Origin: Oppiella nova
Lineage: Eukaryota > Arthropoda > Arachnida > Sarcoptiformes > Oppiidae
Length of the DNA stretch: 51,817 nucleotides
Assembly: GCA_905397405.1 (NCBI GenBank)
Contig: CAJPVJ010000041.1
Span: 1 to 51,817 of the forward strand
Direction: 5' to 3'
Shown here: one piece after another, positions 26,011 to 38,800 of the stretch
Layout: every line of letters starts with the position of its first letter
How positions within the stretch are numbered: the first letter of the stretch is position 1
The notes under the pieces: generated by a model
What the model was told of the DNA's origin: nothing
The model's input: the letters and a program-made list of their open reading frames with translations, nothing else
Databases searched by the model: none
Position numbers and translations under genes: made by a program

Positions 26011-26640
26011 TATGGCATCAAATGGGGATTCAATGGATTGATGCCATTCTGTGCGTAAAGTAATGCATAATATGTCATAAGATTAGTATAATCTGTCAAA
26101 TGCTGTCATATTTTCATCAATTGTTTTATATTTGTAATGCTTTCAAACGAGACATTCATTTGAACTCTGCTTTAATATAAAGTTATTGTTGAATGCATTG
26201 AATATAAACGCACATAAATTGAACATTAAATATAAATCTCAAATGTTTGTCACGAATGAAGACATATTTAAAAACTTTAAATTTTTACGCGAAAGCAATA
26301 GAAAAGCAAAGTTTCAAAAGCTTTCGGACAGAAGTCAATTATTTTGAGTTAATTTCTTAAAACTAGTAAACGTTGAATATGGGTAAGGGTGGCATATTTC
26401 TATGAAATACATGTCCGCCGATTGGGCTACAGGTGCTCACCACAGATCTGGTATTCTTTTTGAGCGGTCACGTGGGGAATGTATGGGTCAGTAAAACCCT
26501 ATCCGAATAACTGACACATTATTTGAACACAATTTGTGTCATAAAACTAATGAGTAGTCAATGAATGTCCAAATCGTGTGAATAACATGTTTTGTGTACA
26601 ACTTAACCAGTTTTTACTGAATTGTTTTAAGACACAAAAA
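26011..26640. other. Intergenic sequence
   Basis: AT-rich sequence with no coding signal. A less AT-rich 120-nt patch at about 26380-26500 may belong to the degraded element just downstream, but I cannot show it. Confidence 0.4.
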
Positions 26641-26654
26641 TTAATTCGAAATAC

Positions 26655-26940
26655 AATTAGTTGGAGAAACTAAACGTTATTTTAAGACTCGATTAAATGA
26701 ACACAAAAGATGTCTCATAAGAACTTCATTGTATCTCCAATTGCCTCCAATTGTGATCAAAACAACCATTCAATGGCTTGGAGTGAATCCAAAGTAATGA
26801 AAAGTTGTAACAATTGGACGGATAGGAAGATATTAGAGTCACTCGTAATTAGAGGTTTTCATGAAACATCACTACTTAATAGGGATAAAGGATTTCAATT
26901 AAATGAAATCTGGAGTTTAGTTATCGATAACATCTCGTGA
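26655..26940 (+). mobile_element. Decayed GIY-YIG retroelement tail (Penelope-like)
   Basis: Two plus-strand frames together resemble the C-terminal endonuclease end of Penelope-like retroelements. The first, from about 26668, reads FKTRLNEHKRCL. The second, from 26710, reads NCDQNNHSMAWSESKV, then NNWTDRKILESLVIRG and LNRDKGFQLNEIW, the familiar 'W-RKI-ES-I ... LNRD-G-QL--IW' ending, and stops at 26938-26940. The piece is broken between the two frames and no reverse transcriptase is seen upstream, so it is a dead 5'-truncated copy. The family name is from motif memory, not from a search. Confidence 0.5.
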
Positions 26941-28118
26941 TTTGTCTATTATTTAGTTTTGAAAGTTTTTAATTCGTTTGATCTCATATTTTATAATAAC
27001 TCGTCACGAAGGCTCCGATTAGGACCCAAAGTACTCGAGTATTCAGATCTAATAAATATCTTTAAATCATCACTAAGTCTAAAGAGTTATTTCACATCAT
27101 ATTTATTCTATAATTAGTTGTATTGACCTCCAGTTTAATAAATGTTCAGGAACAATATTCTCTTGGATGGCAAATTCAAAATAAGCATAGATTTAAATGA
27201 AGATTCAGACACATCACTAAATCGTACGAATTTCTATGAAAAGCAACATTTGGTTGCAAGAGATTCCTATAAAGTTTCATTTCATAGCAAATCTAATGTA
27301 TAATACAGTAATTACTCATATTGTCAATAGTATTAGTGTACTATTCATGTAATATTCATATCAATTGGATTTGATATGAATATTGAGACCTATATATCAC
27401 AAAATGTGACATCAATTCAAATTATATAAGGATTGTGTGATTTGTATGAACACCTACTTTATACATAGGAAAACATTTGATCATTACCTCTATATTTGTA
27501 AATAAGGCATATTCTCGCAAAAGTATTACAGATGGACATCGAAAACCTCAAGGACTTCGAAATAAACTGCCGGTGCTCTGTGCACTAATCACACTTAACA
27601 AACTGTACTTACTATAAGTACTCACAAGTCAACCAATTAACAGGTATAGTGTGTTCAGTGCAAGTAGCACCGGTAGCTTATCTGTTAACAACAATTAACA
27701 GTAAAATTCAAGAATTCGATAACAAATTACATATTATTTCTAATAAATTCTTTATTGTTATTACATTTTATGCATACATTCAGCAAAAATGCGGTATATT
27801 CAATGAATTTCATTGGTTTTATTATTAATTTTCAAAACATTTCTCGTAAATAAACATTTAAAATACAAAATTAAATAAAACTTGTTAACAAATTGCGTTC
27901 AATGCAAATTTAAAAACATACAAAAAATAAACTAAATGTATTTGATTATATGATTGCTTGACAACTATAGTAAATATTTTTGAATATAAATTGTGTTCAA
28001 ATAAATTGGATATATTTGGCATAACTTGTGCCTCAATTGCAATCATAATATAATCGTATAGTTTATGTTTAAGGTATACATAATAGTTGTGCAAAATATG
28101 TCACAATTTGTTGTACTT
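26941..28118. other. Intergenic sequence and ALDH 3' flank
   Basis: Non-coding and AT-rich. The part nearest 28118 is the 3' flank of the minus-strand ALDH gene; TTTATT (AATAAA on -) at 27818-27823 and 27751-27756 are candidate poly(A) signals. An imperfect palindrome sits at 27570-27673. Confidence 0.5.
27570..27673. repeat. Imperfect inverted repeat, about 29-nt arms
   Basis: The left arm begins at 27570 (ccggtgctctgtgcact...) and the right arm ends at 27673; the reverse complement of the right arm begins ccggtgctacttgcact. Arms match in about 24 of 29 positions around a 45-nt loop. This is the shape of a very short MITE remnant or a structured-RNA hairpin. I do not see a second copy in the window. 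Confidence 0.6.
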
Positions 28119-30210
28119 TTAATACAAAGCCTGAACTCCGAGGACAGTTATGACACCCAAAGCGTACATCAAGTATTGCGACAAATATTTGGGCGTAAAG
28201 TCGCGTCTTTTGGTCAATAATAGGGACATAAACCGGAGTTTACTGTCATTATAGGGTGGATAGCGCTTACTATTCACACAAAAACAATATATCGTTAATT
28301 GGTTTTAATTATGGAAATGATTGCAATGAACTCACGATCCGATGGCCTCCAGAACCGGATTATATCCGCGAATCAGTATAGACTTCTCGTGTGAGAAGGT
28401 GTCAAATGAGTACTTTCCGTGATATCGACCCAAACCTGAGGCTCCAATGCCACCAAATGGCAGCGTATCTATCGAGAGGTGAATGACGGTATCGTTTCCA
28501 CAAATGGAGCCTAAAATAGATAATAATTGTCAGCAAAAGGATAGGAATGGTATTGAATGCAGGGCTGACTCACCACTCGATGTCTCGTTTACGAACTTAT
28601 CGATTGTCTTCTGATTAGTTGAGAACAAATACAAAGACAACGGTTTGTCTCCCTTTTTGATGAAATTGATGGCGTCGTCCTCCGATTGGACGCTCACTAT
28701 CGGAAGAACGGGTCCAAAGATCTCTTCACTCATAATCTGATAGATAATCAAATCTATTCATTAAAAATTTTCATATTTTCAAGATTTGGTCACTAATTAC
28801 GGGATCATTAGGCGAGACATCGACCAAAACGGTGGGTGCGATGTAGTTCTCGGAGCTGTCAGTCTGTCCGCCGATCACAGCCTTCCCTCCGCCGGCCATT
28901 AATTTCGTGATTCTCTCGAAATGTTTTTTATTGACAATTCGTGCGAAGTCTTGAGAGTTCTTCGGTTCTTCGCCGTAAAACTCTTTGACAATCTTCGCCG
29001 CACTTTCTATAAGAGTTTTCTGCACTTTAGGCGAACACAAGACATAGTCGGGTGCGACACACGTCTGGCCGGCGTTTATCAGTTTTCCCCACAAGATCCT
29101 TCTCCACGCCATCTCCATATTGGGCACCGAATCGTCGATATATAGGGGACTAAACAATGAGAATAATTAGACAGAGTTTTAACAACTTATAGATAGAGAG
29201 AATGTAGGCCTACCTCTTGCCGCCCAACTCCAATGTGATGGGTGTCAGGTGTTTGGCCGCCGCCTCGTTCACGAGTCGCCCGATTTGTGTCGAACCCGTG
29301 AAGAAGATATCTGAGCAATGAATGTTCATAAGTTTGTTTTTGGAGAGTTATGTTGGTAGCTCAGAATGTCAGTTTGAAAAGAGACTCATTGACAACACAT
29401 CGAAGACCAGGAGGCCAATAGTGTACTTTCGTGAGGACCTATTGTCTTTTATACGACAAATTAGTCACAATTTTCACAAAAATCAATGTCAAAACCGATT
29501 CATACGTTGTCGAGATAACGAGGTATGAGTTCAGCTAAAGTAGTGGCCGTACTGTCGGATATTTCTGAGGGCTTAATGATAGCACAGTTTCCGGCAGCGA
29601 TGGCACCGACGAGTGGGCATAGAGTCAACTGAATCGGATAATTCCAGGCGCCGATTATCAGTGCCAACCCAAAGGGCTCTTTGTGGATGAAAGCGTTGTC
29701 CATCATCACCACTAAGTTCTTGGACACTGACTGTGGTTTCATATTCTCCTTCAAGTGCATCAACTGATCTTTGATGTCATTCTTGACGAACTCTAATTCA
29801 GTCATCACTGTCTCGAATGGTGGCTAAGAAGTGAGACAATCAGTCAATTAAACACATCATATGATTGCAAATTCATTGAAGACATACTAAAGACTTCAGG
29901 AAAAACTGCCGTAATCGCTTCCGCAGCGACAAGAGTAGCTCTGTAGCTATGTTACGTAAGTTAACGCTCTGTGCTTTCAGTATTGGAAACCACTGTAAGG
30001 CCTACTTACGGTAGGTCGCCCTCGTAATCGCCTGAAACACAATGGGGTCATCATTAGCATCGCGAACGAGTACAAGTCATTCACATAAATGGCCAGCAAA
30101 TGAAGAAATACATGAACCGATACCTCATAATCGGACGCGATTTGAGTCAAATGTATTGTCTTATAATCGCATTCAATGTTAATTATATCATAATTTATGT
30201 TTTTCGGCAT
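28119..30210 (-). CDS. Aldh-III: Fatty aldehyde dehydrogenase, ALDH3 family
   Basis: Exons in transcript order: 30210-30124, 30031-29888, 29823-29506, 29435-29369, 29310-29214, 29149-28801, 28736-28574, 28510-28336 and 28269-28119. All phases agree, giving 1551 nt (516 aa). Family features: nucleotide-fold GSTQIGR; general-base Glu in TLELGGK (about E233); catalytic Cys in [11 protein letters not shown] (about C268); [37 protein letters not shown] split by text. A hydrophobic C-terminus ([18 protein letters not shown]) resembles the membrane anchor of FALDH/ALDH3A2. It oxidises lipid-derived aldehydes to acids with NAD(P)+, probably at the endoplasmic reticulum. As printed the gene is not intact: most of exon 2 and all of exon 4 read as ALDH only if the printed strand is read backwards without complementing (see separate entries). 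The first exon (MPKNINYD...) is less certain but is in phase and ends SDYE, which suits the family. Confidence 0.93.
29364..29440 (-). other. Polarity-flipped segment: ALDH exon 4 as parallel complement
   Basis: Neither strand here encodes the ALDH segment expected between RYLDN (exon 3) and YIFFTGS (exon 5). Reading the printed + strand backwards, from 29455 to 29364, gives a pyrimidine-rich acceptor ending ...tatccag, then codons for ECFHVITGGPEATQQLL and REKFD, then a phase-1 donor gtaaga. This exon (29435-29369, 67 nt) joins both neighbours exactly in phase, making the split Tyr of FDYIFFTGS. The limits given are the smallest supported by exon and splice sites; the true edges may be wider. 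Confidence 0.93.
29888..30010 (-). other. Polarity-flipped segment: ALDH exon 2 as parallel complement
   Basis: The normal minus-strand reading hits a stop and has no ALDH similarity, while the flanks are normal (acceptor tttcag before GCG ATT ACG AGG GCG at 30031; donor gtatgt at 29887). Reading the printed + strand backwards from 30010 to 29888 gives AFIRNVTKGYDFRVSQLNAL then YRCLDENSDAFANAVKKDF then RN, the standard ALDH3 N-terminal helix region. It is in the same frame as the normal codons on both sides. The right edge lies between about 30011 and 30017, the left edge at about 29887. Confidence 0.93.
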
Positions 30211-33200
30211 TTTATACGCTCTTCAATACAAATATTTAATTAATACGATATATTCATAAATAAATAAATCACAAGTCTTTTTGGTTTATTTGGACATTTT
30301 GTCTCGCATTGTGTGTATTTACACAAAATATTTATTTAAATCACTTCTCAGACAATAAATGTAAAATATAAATAATTAGCAATTACTTTAACTGTAAAAT
30401 GAAAACCCGTTTCCAAAAGCATATTATATAAGACGAGAGATGAGTCTCACATCTGAACCCTGTCAGTTATTTGAGATAAATCTAGAGTTGTGTTGTAGAA
30501 TCGCAAGTTATTCTGAGTGCTTTTGGTTATGTTATCATCAATTATTATTTTAGTTAAAAACTTTGAATTACAGTTTGTATTGTTAAGAAAACCATTTTAA
30601 TTAGTTTTTATCTATTAATTTAAAAATAGTATTTTAACTATAAGGAAGGAAATACATGTAAGTATTATTCGATAATAATTAGTATTGTATTTAACTATTT
30701 CGGCAAAAACTTTGGGTAATATACTTTATTATAATTTATAAACAGTTATAAAATTGAATTTAATTTTAGACTTATGTCGAGGTTTTATATGTTAATCAAC
30801 GTTTGGTAGTTGTTATCCAAACTCCCACTCAATTGATACCCTATAAACGGCAGTTAATTACTTTGTTGATAAATTTAATTATTTGTGTATTTACGTTTTG
30901 AATTAATTATTGTTGAATAATAATATTAATCACTGTATTATGGCCATGATTTTTTCAATATTCTTCAAAATATTATATTTCAAAAAATATACAGTTATTA
31001 AAATCTAAAGAATCTAGAGATAAATGCATTGATAATCATTTGATAGTACTGTAAATGTTAAGTATTTTTTGATGTGTCTATGATTACAGACATTCATTGT
31101 GTGTATAATAGAAAGATATTTCGTAATCTATTGTTCCGATAAAGTCTAGTCTCTCTGATAACAAACATAACTGAATTCATACTCATATTAATATTATGTT
31201 ATCATATATTCACTGCAAAGTTATATAAGTCTATCAGAAATACTTTGAATACACTTCTCGGCTATAATCATAAAATAGATACAAATAAATGTCAAACAGA
31301 TTTGCGTGACTTTAGCACTAAAGCCAATCCTTGCAATCATTATTGCATTTTTGTACTCAAAATCATTTTCTCTTAAATTAATATTTATTCAAACTTTTAT
31401 ACAATTGAAGGCCTTTTCAATGGCTCTTCACTTGATAGAGTTTATGTTTATTTACCAAAAAGAATTCCTATAGTGGTTTCCGAACCTTTAATTCTTTATT
31501 AATAAGTTGTTTACACTGTTATTAAATCTTTATTAATATATTATCGACATTTTGATAACCATATAAACTTTTGGTCTGCTTTTGATTTACTAATTGAATC
31601 ATTTATAATAAGTAGCAGTAGTTTATACAAAATAGTTAATTAAATTACAAAATAACAAAAAATTTTGGTCTCATTTGCAGTGCATTTCACAATCAAATCA
31701 ATTCTAACGAATTATTTGCTCAATAATTAAGTAACTATAAATCCTGTTATCTATAGTAATAGCCGAATTTACGTTTACTTTTATTTTTATTTGCATTTAA
31801 TGTAAGTTTAGTAATATTAATTATCTGTAACAAAACGAAAATATTTAACAAAAATCCCAAATATATTACGAAAAAGTAAAAAATAATTTTCAAATTGTTT
31901 TGCAATTAAATGCTTAAAAAGCATTAGTTTGTGAGTTAATGGTAATAGCAATGCATTCAATGTACTCAACACCGAGAAAATAGTCATTCAATGTTTGTTA
32001 CAAATAAATACAAAATGATATATAAATTATACATTAAATGGTAACACAAATGAAACTTAAATGTGAAATACCTTTTCAATTAAAGCGGACATTATATGCG
32101 GCAATGAAAGTGAACCCAAATATAATGCAAATCTCAATGCAATGAGTGGACAATCAGTCGGACAGTGAGACAAAGCAGTGAATGAATGGTTGATTAGTGT
32201 CTGTCTGACAGTGAATGCGATTCATTGGAAATGAAGTATAAAATATGAAATTGTTTTTATGTTTTATGTTTGGGTTTGACATTGAATTCAATCAAACTTT
32301 CCTCAAAACTGATGAATTGATAAACAGATAACAAGTTATGGAGACATCTATTGATGCCATTCATCACCACTTCTTCCAACAAATACTTTATAACTTTTGC
32401 GTTCATTTGCTTTAGTCTTATGTAATATTTATGTTTAAAATGCCATCAAATATTAGTATTCAATAAGATATTTAATACTTAATACTTTTCATTTCTTAAG
32501 CCATAAGCTCTCTCTCTCTCTCTCTCTCTCTCATATTTTGGTAAATATTTGGTAATTTAAATGTGTTTAACACGAGAATTCACACATTTATAATATCATC
32601 AGCATTACTTACAGTCTAAATGACATTAAATATTCAACAGACCTCAAATTCTTATATACTGACTTATATTCTTAACTTAATTAAAAAGCATTTTTTACAG
32701 ATTTTATATGAATAAAATATAATTTTTAGTTATCTTTTAAAATACTTTTACACATTTGTACCCAAACTCTAAACGAGTACAAAAGTACCCAAACTTGATT
32801 TATATCTACCAGTGCTCTGGTTTATGAAAATATGCATAAAATATTTTTATAAATGAGTAAATCTTATACAGTATTCTACAGTATCTTAACACAGAATACA
32901 AAATTTATTTTGCTTTTATATCCTACAAGAGTTACTCAAAAAAATGTTTTATATGTCTTTCGCATGAAAAGGGAAACTATTTTTTGATATTTCTTTTGAT
33001 GGACTGGTATTTAATAACGAAATATTTGGCACGAATTCAATGATTGCATTGATTGACAATATTTTGAGCCCAACTCCCGTTGACTGACATTCAGTTTGAA
33101 CGTCAGATTCAATTGCAATCACTTATTGGCGGCTATTTGTGCGACCATTTAGTTGTCAACTAATACTTTTCAAACAATAGTTGTCTAAAAGTTTTTAAAT

Positions 33201-35667
33201 AGTTTCTGAGAGAAGTTATTATTATTTATTTGATGGAGAATTTGAGCCGAAAATTGCGATAAAGGCCTCACTTTTATGAGTTAGCGAAACACAAACACGA
33301 GTAGTGGCTGTAAAACAATAAAAGTCACAACAATTTTCATATAACCAATCAATTGGGAGTCAATGTACCGCTGCTGAGAGTGGGTCTCACACCAGACTAC
33401 ACCTGTTTTCTTCATTTATTTCATATATCAATAAATGGTGTTTTTGCTTAAGTAGCCGTTCCTCCACAGCACTAGTAGTTGTTTCCTATGACCTACAGTT
33501 ATATCTTTGTCTTTTCTCTCTGTATATTCTATATTCTTGGTCCTCCACTGCCAGTCCCCTAACAACTGCTACTCATATCTAATGTCAAAAGTAATACAAC
33601 AATAATAAAAGTATTCATTTATATCTGTGTTTGTTTAGTATGAGATTGGCTCGTGTAGGCTATGGTCAGGTATGAGTCCCTTTACGAGCAGTTTTGTATA
33701 ATACAGTATAACTAAATAAACAGAAAAATTTGAGTTATTCTCACAATTAGTCTAAATGTGAGAAATAATGCTTAAAATAAATTGAAGCAAAGAATCCGAC
33801 ACTCGATTTAATATACAATTATATTGGCTTTTCATTCAACTCCCGAATAAAAACTTTAGTCCAAATTTTTGTCACAAATATTCAAAAAATTCTTTTCATT
33901 ATTAGCTTTTCGGTTGTGAAACTCAAACCCAATATACAGTACGTATAAGATTTAATTGAACACTACATTCAAGCATTCATTTATTGCACACATACTGTAA
34001 TCTAGAAATGCATTAACGTCTCGCAAATACAACCCAAGAATTATGATATTATAGCATACATTATGGTAACTTACCTTATAGTTATCATAGTTATGAATAA
34101 CTGTTGGATAATTATATGCAATAATATTCCGCATAACGACTAACAAAAGGATAAAACTTATTCAGCGCTCAAAAAATGGACACAAAATGTAATCAAAATA
34201 ATAACTAATGGCAAAAAAGGCCTTATTTTACCTCAATTTAGATTCAAAACTCTGAATAAAAAGATTAATTTTAAAGATTACAATTTTTTGGTTGAAATAA
34301 CTTTTAAAATATTGTTAAATACTGGAAATCTTTTGGAGCAAACCATGGCATATGGTTAAGACGTTTAAGACATCAAACGTTTTATAATAATAGATATTAA
34401 TTTAAATTCAAATAAACTGACGGATCAATCAAATGTAATTTCAAAACATATTTATTTATTTATTTTTGTAAATATTATATACATATTGAATAAAATTAAT
34501 TAATACTAGAGTTTCGGAAATAAAATACAAAATGTAAATTAAAAGATTGAGACATAATTATTTATATTAATTTCAATAAAATAATTAAAACTATAAATAT
34601 ATCTAAAAATTGGTTTCTTATTCATAATTATATATAAATATAACTTAAAAATTCACAAAATGTTACAAATATTTTCAATTTTTGAGCTCAAACTCAATTC
34701 CAAGTAATCATAAGATTGTTTTTTCGTGTGTTTAATGTTCAGAAAAACAAGTCTATTATTATTTATATATAAATACAAAATTTTTCATAAATAATTCGCT
34801 TTTTATGTATAACCGCTCATTCAGTTCACAAGAATCTTGAGTTTAAAATTTAATTTCCAAGTGATTCGCAAAACCAACATTTCATTCAAAAGTATTTATT
34901 ATAATTATTAATCACTAAATAATTTGAGAAAAAAACTATTTTTCATTCAAATTGAAAATTAGCTGCTTTTGGCCAAACATTAGACGTAAAATATGGCAAA
35001 AAATTGGTTGTATTGTATAAAATGCTCTCAAAAAAGGCTAAAACAATAGTTTGTGGAAAAACAACAAAAAGCTGATCCAATGAGTGGTGAAGAACGGGTG
35101 CGAATGGCATCAAATGGTGATCACAAAAACATTAATGATTACTTCCAATCAAAGTTCACTTCCATTTAAGTATATTTAGTTCACAATAAACACATCAATC
35201 CTTTCGGTTTTTATGTCCAAGACTTGATTTCCAAAGATTAAGTGTTGTTATAATTATATTTTATTATTTATTAACGCAATGTTCGCATAATTTATATATA
35301 TATGAGAAGAATCGAGTCATTTATTTACAATTAATCATAAAATCTTATTTATTATTATTTGTTTGTTTTGATCGCACCTCAAGAAAAGGCACACATTATA
35401 TTCAATTGTCTAAATGCCATCAGAATTGCCGCCAAACTCTTGAGATATATTGACACGAATTCTGCATTGCATTCAAATATATTTCTCTCTCGTATTGTCC
35501 GTGCGATTCATTCAAATCAATGTCTATTTGCTGTCCACACGTTTGATCCGAACATTTGATGTATAATTTTTGGCACAAATGATGAATTATTAAAATCATT
35601 GAATCAATGGATGAATTATTAAGAGAACTAAACCTCAAAAATCACTTAAATTTAGTTCAATAAACGG
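30211..35667. other. Long intergenic region between ALDH start and ephrin end
   Basis: 5.4 kb of very AT-rich sequence with no coding-like frame on either strand. It includes the ALDH 5' flank and the ephrin 3' flank; TTTATT at 35348-35353 is a candidate ephrin poly(A) signal. A CT tract sits at 32508-32532. No RNA gene or transposon was recognised. Confidence 0.5.
32508..32532. repeat. (CT)n microsatellite
   Basis: Uninterrupted CT run of about 25 nt. Confidence 0.9.
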
Positions 35668-35813
35668 TTATAAGTTTATTCTGATCCAAGAGAGCAGTAA
35701 ATTGATTGTAATAATTAAAGTTATTGTCCTAATGGGTGACCACATGAGAGCACCGCCACTATTAAGTCCATCACTTTTTTCTCGGGTATCGTTGGGCCGC
35801 TTATCGCTAATGT
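35668..35813 (-). CDS. Ephrin: Ephrin exon 5: GPI signal and stop
   Basis: Acceptor gacag at 35814-35818, phase 1, joins exon 4 donor gtattg at 36591. It encodes DISDKRPNDTREKSDGLNSG, then a hydrophobic C-terminus and TAA. No charged cytoplasmic tail or ephrin-B PDZ end follows, so the product should be GPI-anchored. If exon 4 were not spliced, translation would stop four codons later without an anchor (possible secreted form). Confidence 0.8.
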
Positions 35814-38800
35814 CTGTCAAACGGATATCAAAAATAATAAATTAATAAAATTATAATTTTTTGTCACAAAATAGTGCGATAAGAATGCATAGGAAAAAGA
35901 GTGAATAATAAATGTTTTGGGCGTTGAAGACATTTGAAATTTTATTTATTTCATATTTCATATAAATATATGAATGTTTGAATGGCCAGACGTTTTGGGA
36001 AATGGCTTTTATCGCGAGTGTGTGCTAACGTATAGGGAATGAACTGCTTTTCGTGTGATGGTTGGCACAGGAACGCCAAAAAAGGCATCAAATCTCTTCA
36101 TATAATTGAAAAACAATTTTTGGTGCCTTCAGTACTGTATGTGTTTACACCTGGCCTTCCCTTCCAGTGCTGCACAGAGTGTGTGTCCCTTCTGGCCATA
36201 ACTGATACTTCTTTACACATTAGTTGTGTTCAATTGAATGTTTTAGCTCTGCTTTTAGGCCACATATCGTCCCCTTTTACAGCTCTATCCCAATGCCTAT
36301 GTTATCGCCCAATACCTCAATAACTATTACCAATACTTGTTTATCAGACAATTATTCAAATGTCTTCAGCAATCAATTCCCAGAATATCATCCACTGATA
36401 AGAGCGGTATTTAAAACATTTTTATTTAATAATAAAAACTGTATTCCTTTTAAATGGCTATAATTGGCTCAACGTTTTGAATGAAGTTTCAATGAAACGG
36501 TGTGTGAGAGGAGTAGTAAACTATGGGAACACTGAATGTAATGCCAATTAAATGGCATTTACTGTCAAAATCAAAATCTAAGAGACAATACCTTTCTTTT
36601 TAGAGGCGTATCCCTGATCTGCTGGTCTCGAGGGGTCGTAAATGTGTTTAATAGCCGGCAGTTTCGTGAAGTGCGGTCTCCACCAGTACGGCGTTTGAGC
36701 GGTTGATGACTGAATGATCGGTGACTTCGTAGACGGCGTGTACGCCATGAGTGACGGCCTATTCGTCGAGTAGACGTTGGACGTGTTGGACAGGGAGGTC
36801 TGATACCACGTATTCTTGTGTGGTTGGCGTTTGGCGGCCCCCGTGTCGAGCGGCGGCGCCCGGTTTGAGCTGATGTTGACGGGCGGCTCCAGAGTCCATA
36901 TCCGCACCACTCGAGCGGTGGTGCTCTGAGTGACCGGTTTTGCAGTCGTCGTACTCGTTGTGGTGGTTGTGGTCGTTGAACGTCCTGATGGCGGAGACAC
37001 TGTAATCACAAAACACATACCAATTAACAATTTATTTGATATTCTGTGCAAATATTTAACAACTATTTTATTAGCCTCTCATACGCTCTGCAGACAGAGA
37101 ACAATGCATTTAATGATATACAAGAATATCGAGAGAATACTGTTTCTCTCCAATGCATTGAATAACAAATGATAAGTGTCTGAAAATTAGGGCAAAAATG
37201 ATTGCTATAAATAATAATTATGATTGTGTATGGAATGGACACAAATATATTTGAATTTCTGTTTGAATACAATTATCCGTATCATAAATGAATGTATGAA
37301 TAAATAGGGAACACATGGGTTGAGGCATTGAGATGAGGGCCTCACGAAAGGTCTGTCAGTTCCGAGTGTTTGGTTCGCGTATACCATAACAAAGGGAGTC
37401 TCACATAGTCTTACATACAGACAGACGGTTCGGTAAAGTATGTTAAAAAAATCAGTATAAAATAGAAATAAATCAAAGAATCTCTCAATTATTATAGGAT
37501 AGCGGCAATTGTGTCGGCAATTGAATCTTTACACAAAAAACTGAGTTAACATTCATTCATAATCATAACAGAGAGCCTCACGTTTGCCGATCGGAGCAAC
37601 ACTTTGGAGGTGTAGGCAAATGGCAGACCATAGGCTGCCCTATGATAGTGATGCCAGTGATTGCCATTCAAACCCGAGGCAAACAACTTATATAATGATT
37701 AACATATTATGTGAAGAATGCAACACATCTATGAAAATAAATATAATATCTCTGCCAGAGATCTGCGAGACGTAAATAATAATTTTAAAACGATTTTTAA
37801 CTAAGCATTTGATGATAGAGTTTAAAGGTATAGCTATTGCCATCACTATTCCGATAGAGAATTGGTATTCAATAATAATTTTCATTTAATTGGATTATTA
37901 ACTCAATTGAAGCCCAAAACTGCCGAACCATTACTTCTTATAAATTAATTTTCAATATAAAAAACACCGAAACAAATCAAGTAATGACCAAAAGGTCTAA
38001 TAAAATGCAAATCAATAATCAACTAATTATTCGCCAATAAGTCTCTATTAAATCATAGTAAATGCCTAAACAGTCACATCCCTGGCCGATAAGACCACCC
38101 AAACAACGCAAACACAAACATTTTTACTGACAATATTCAAAAACGCTTTCAAATTCAAATATTTGATTCAATCAATACATGTCTATAAATAAACACAAAA
38201 AATTTTTGTGTGAATTTGTTGCAAAAAATAAATTCATTGAATATATGGATAAAAACCAGGAAAAGCGACCAAATCGTTATATATTTGCCGTACAATCCAT
38301 ACAATGGGATGCCTTTCAATGGCTAAGTGTGTGACTCATTCTCATGGCTTCTCTAATGCTATCATTTTTAATATACCGTACAATCAATTGTATGGATATT
38401 TTAGTCAAATATCGTTACTATTCATTCACATCCACATCCACATTGGCAATTCAATATGACGGTATTCAATAGTATTAATTCAATGAAATATAATTAAATA
38501 AAATATATGTATTGAACACATAGGTATCACTCATACGGAGACTGATTGGATCTATAATTGAGTTAATACTAAATATTGAGAATATATTCTGTGATAAATA
38601 TACAAAAATGCAAATATATTCCAATAATAATATGTCTTTTCCCACAAAAATACAAACTCTACACTAAAAGTAATAAACATTTTTCACAAAACCTAATAAA
38701 GACTTGAATTGGACCCCTATTTATAATAAAGCGAATCGACAGTAAATTAATGAAAATTTAATTCCGAGTCCCGGAAAACTGGAAAACCTTATATATAATA

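Noticed and set aside
29322-29528. Plus-strand open frame across ALDH intron and exon 4
   Set aside because: It is a by-product of the polarity-flipped ALDH exon 4 block; no domain or splice logic on the + strand.
30425-30468. TATATAAG followed by TCAGTT on the + strand, promoter-like
   Set aside because: Spacing (about 40 nt) is too long for a TATA-initiator pair and no plus-strand gene follows; TATA-like words are common in such AT-rich DNA.
36039-36323. Cys/Ser-rich plus-strand open frame in ephrin intron 4
   Set aside because: No signal peptide with regular cysteine spacing, no homology recognised, and it lies within an intron of the opposite strand.
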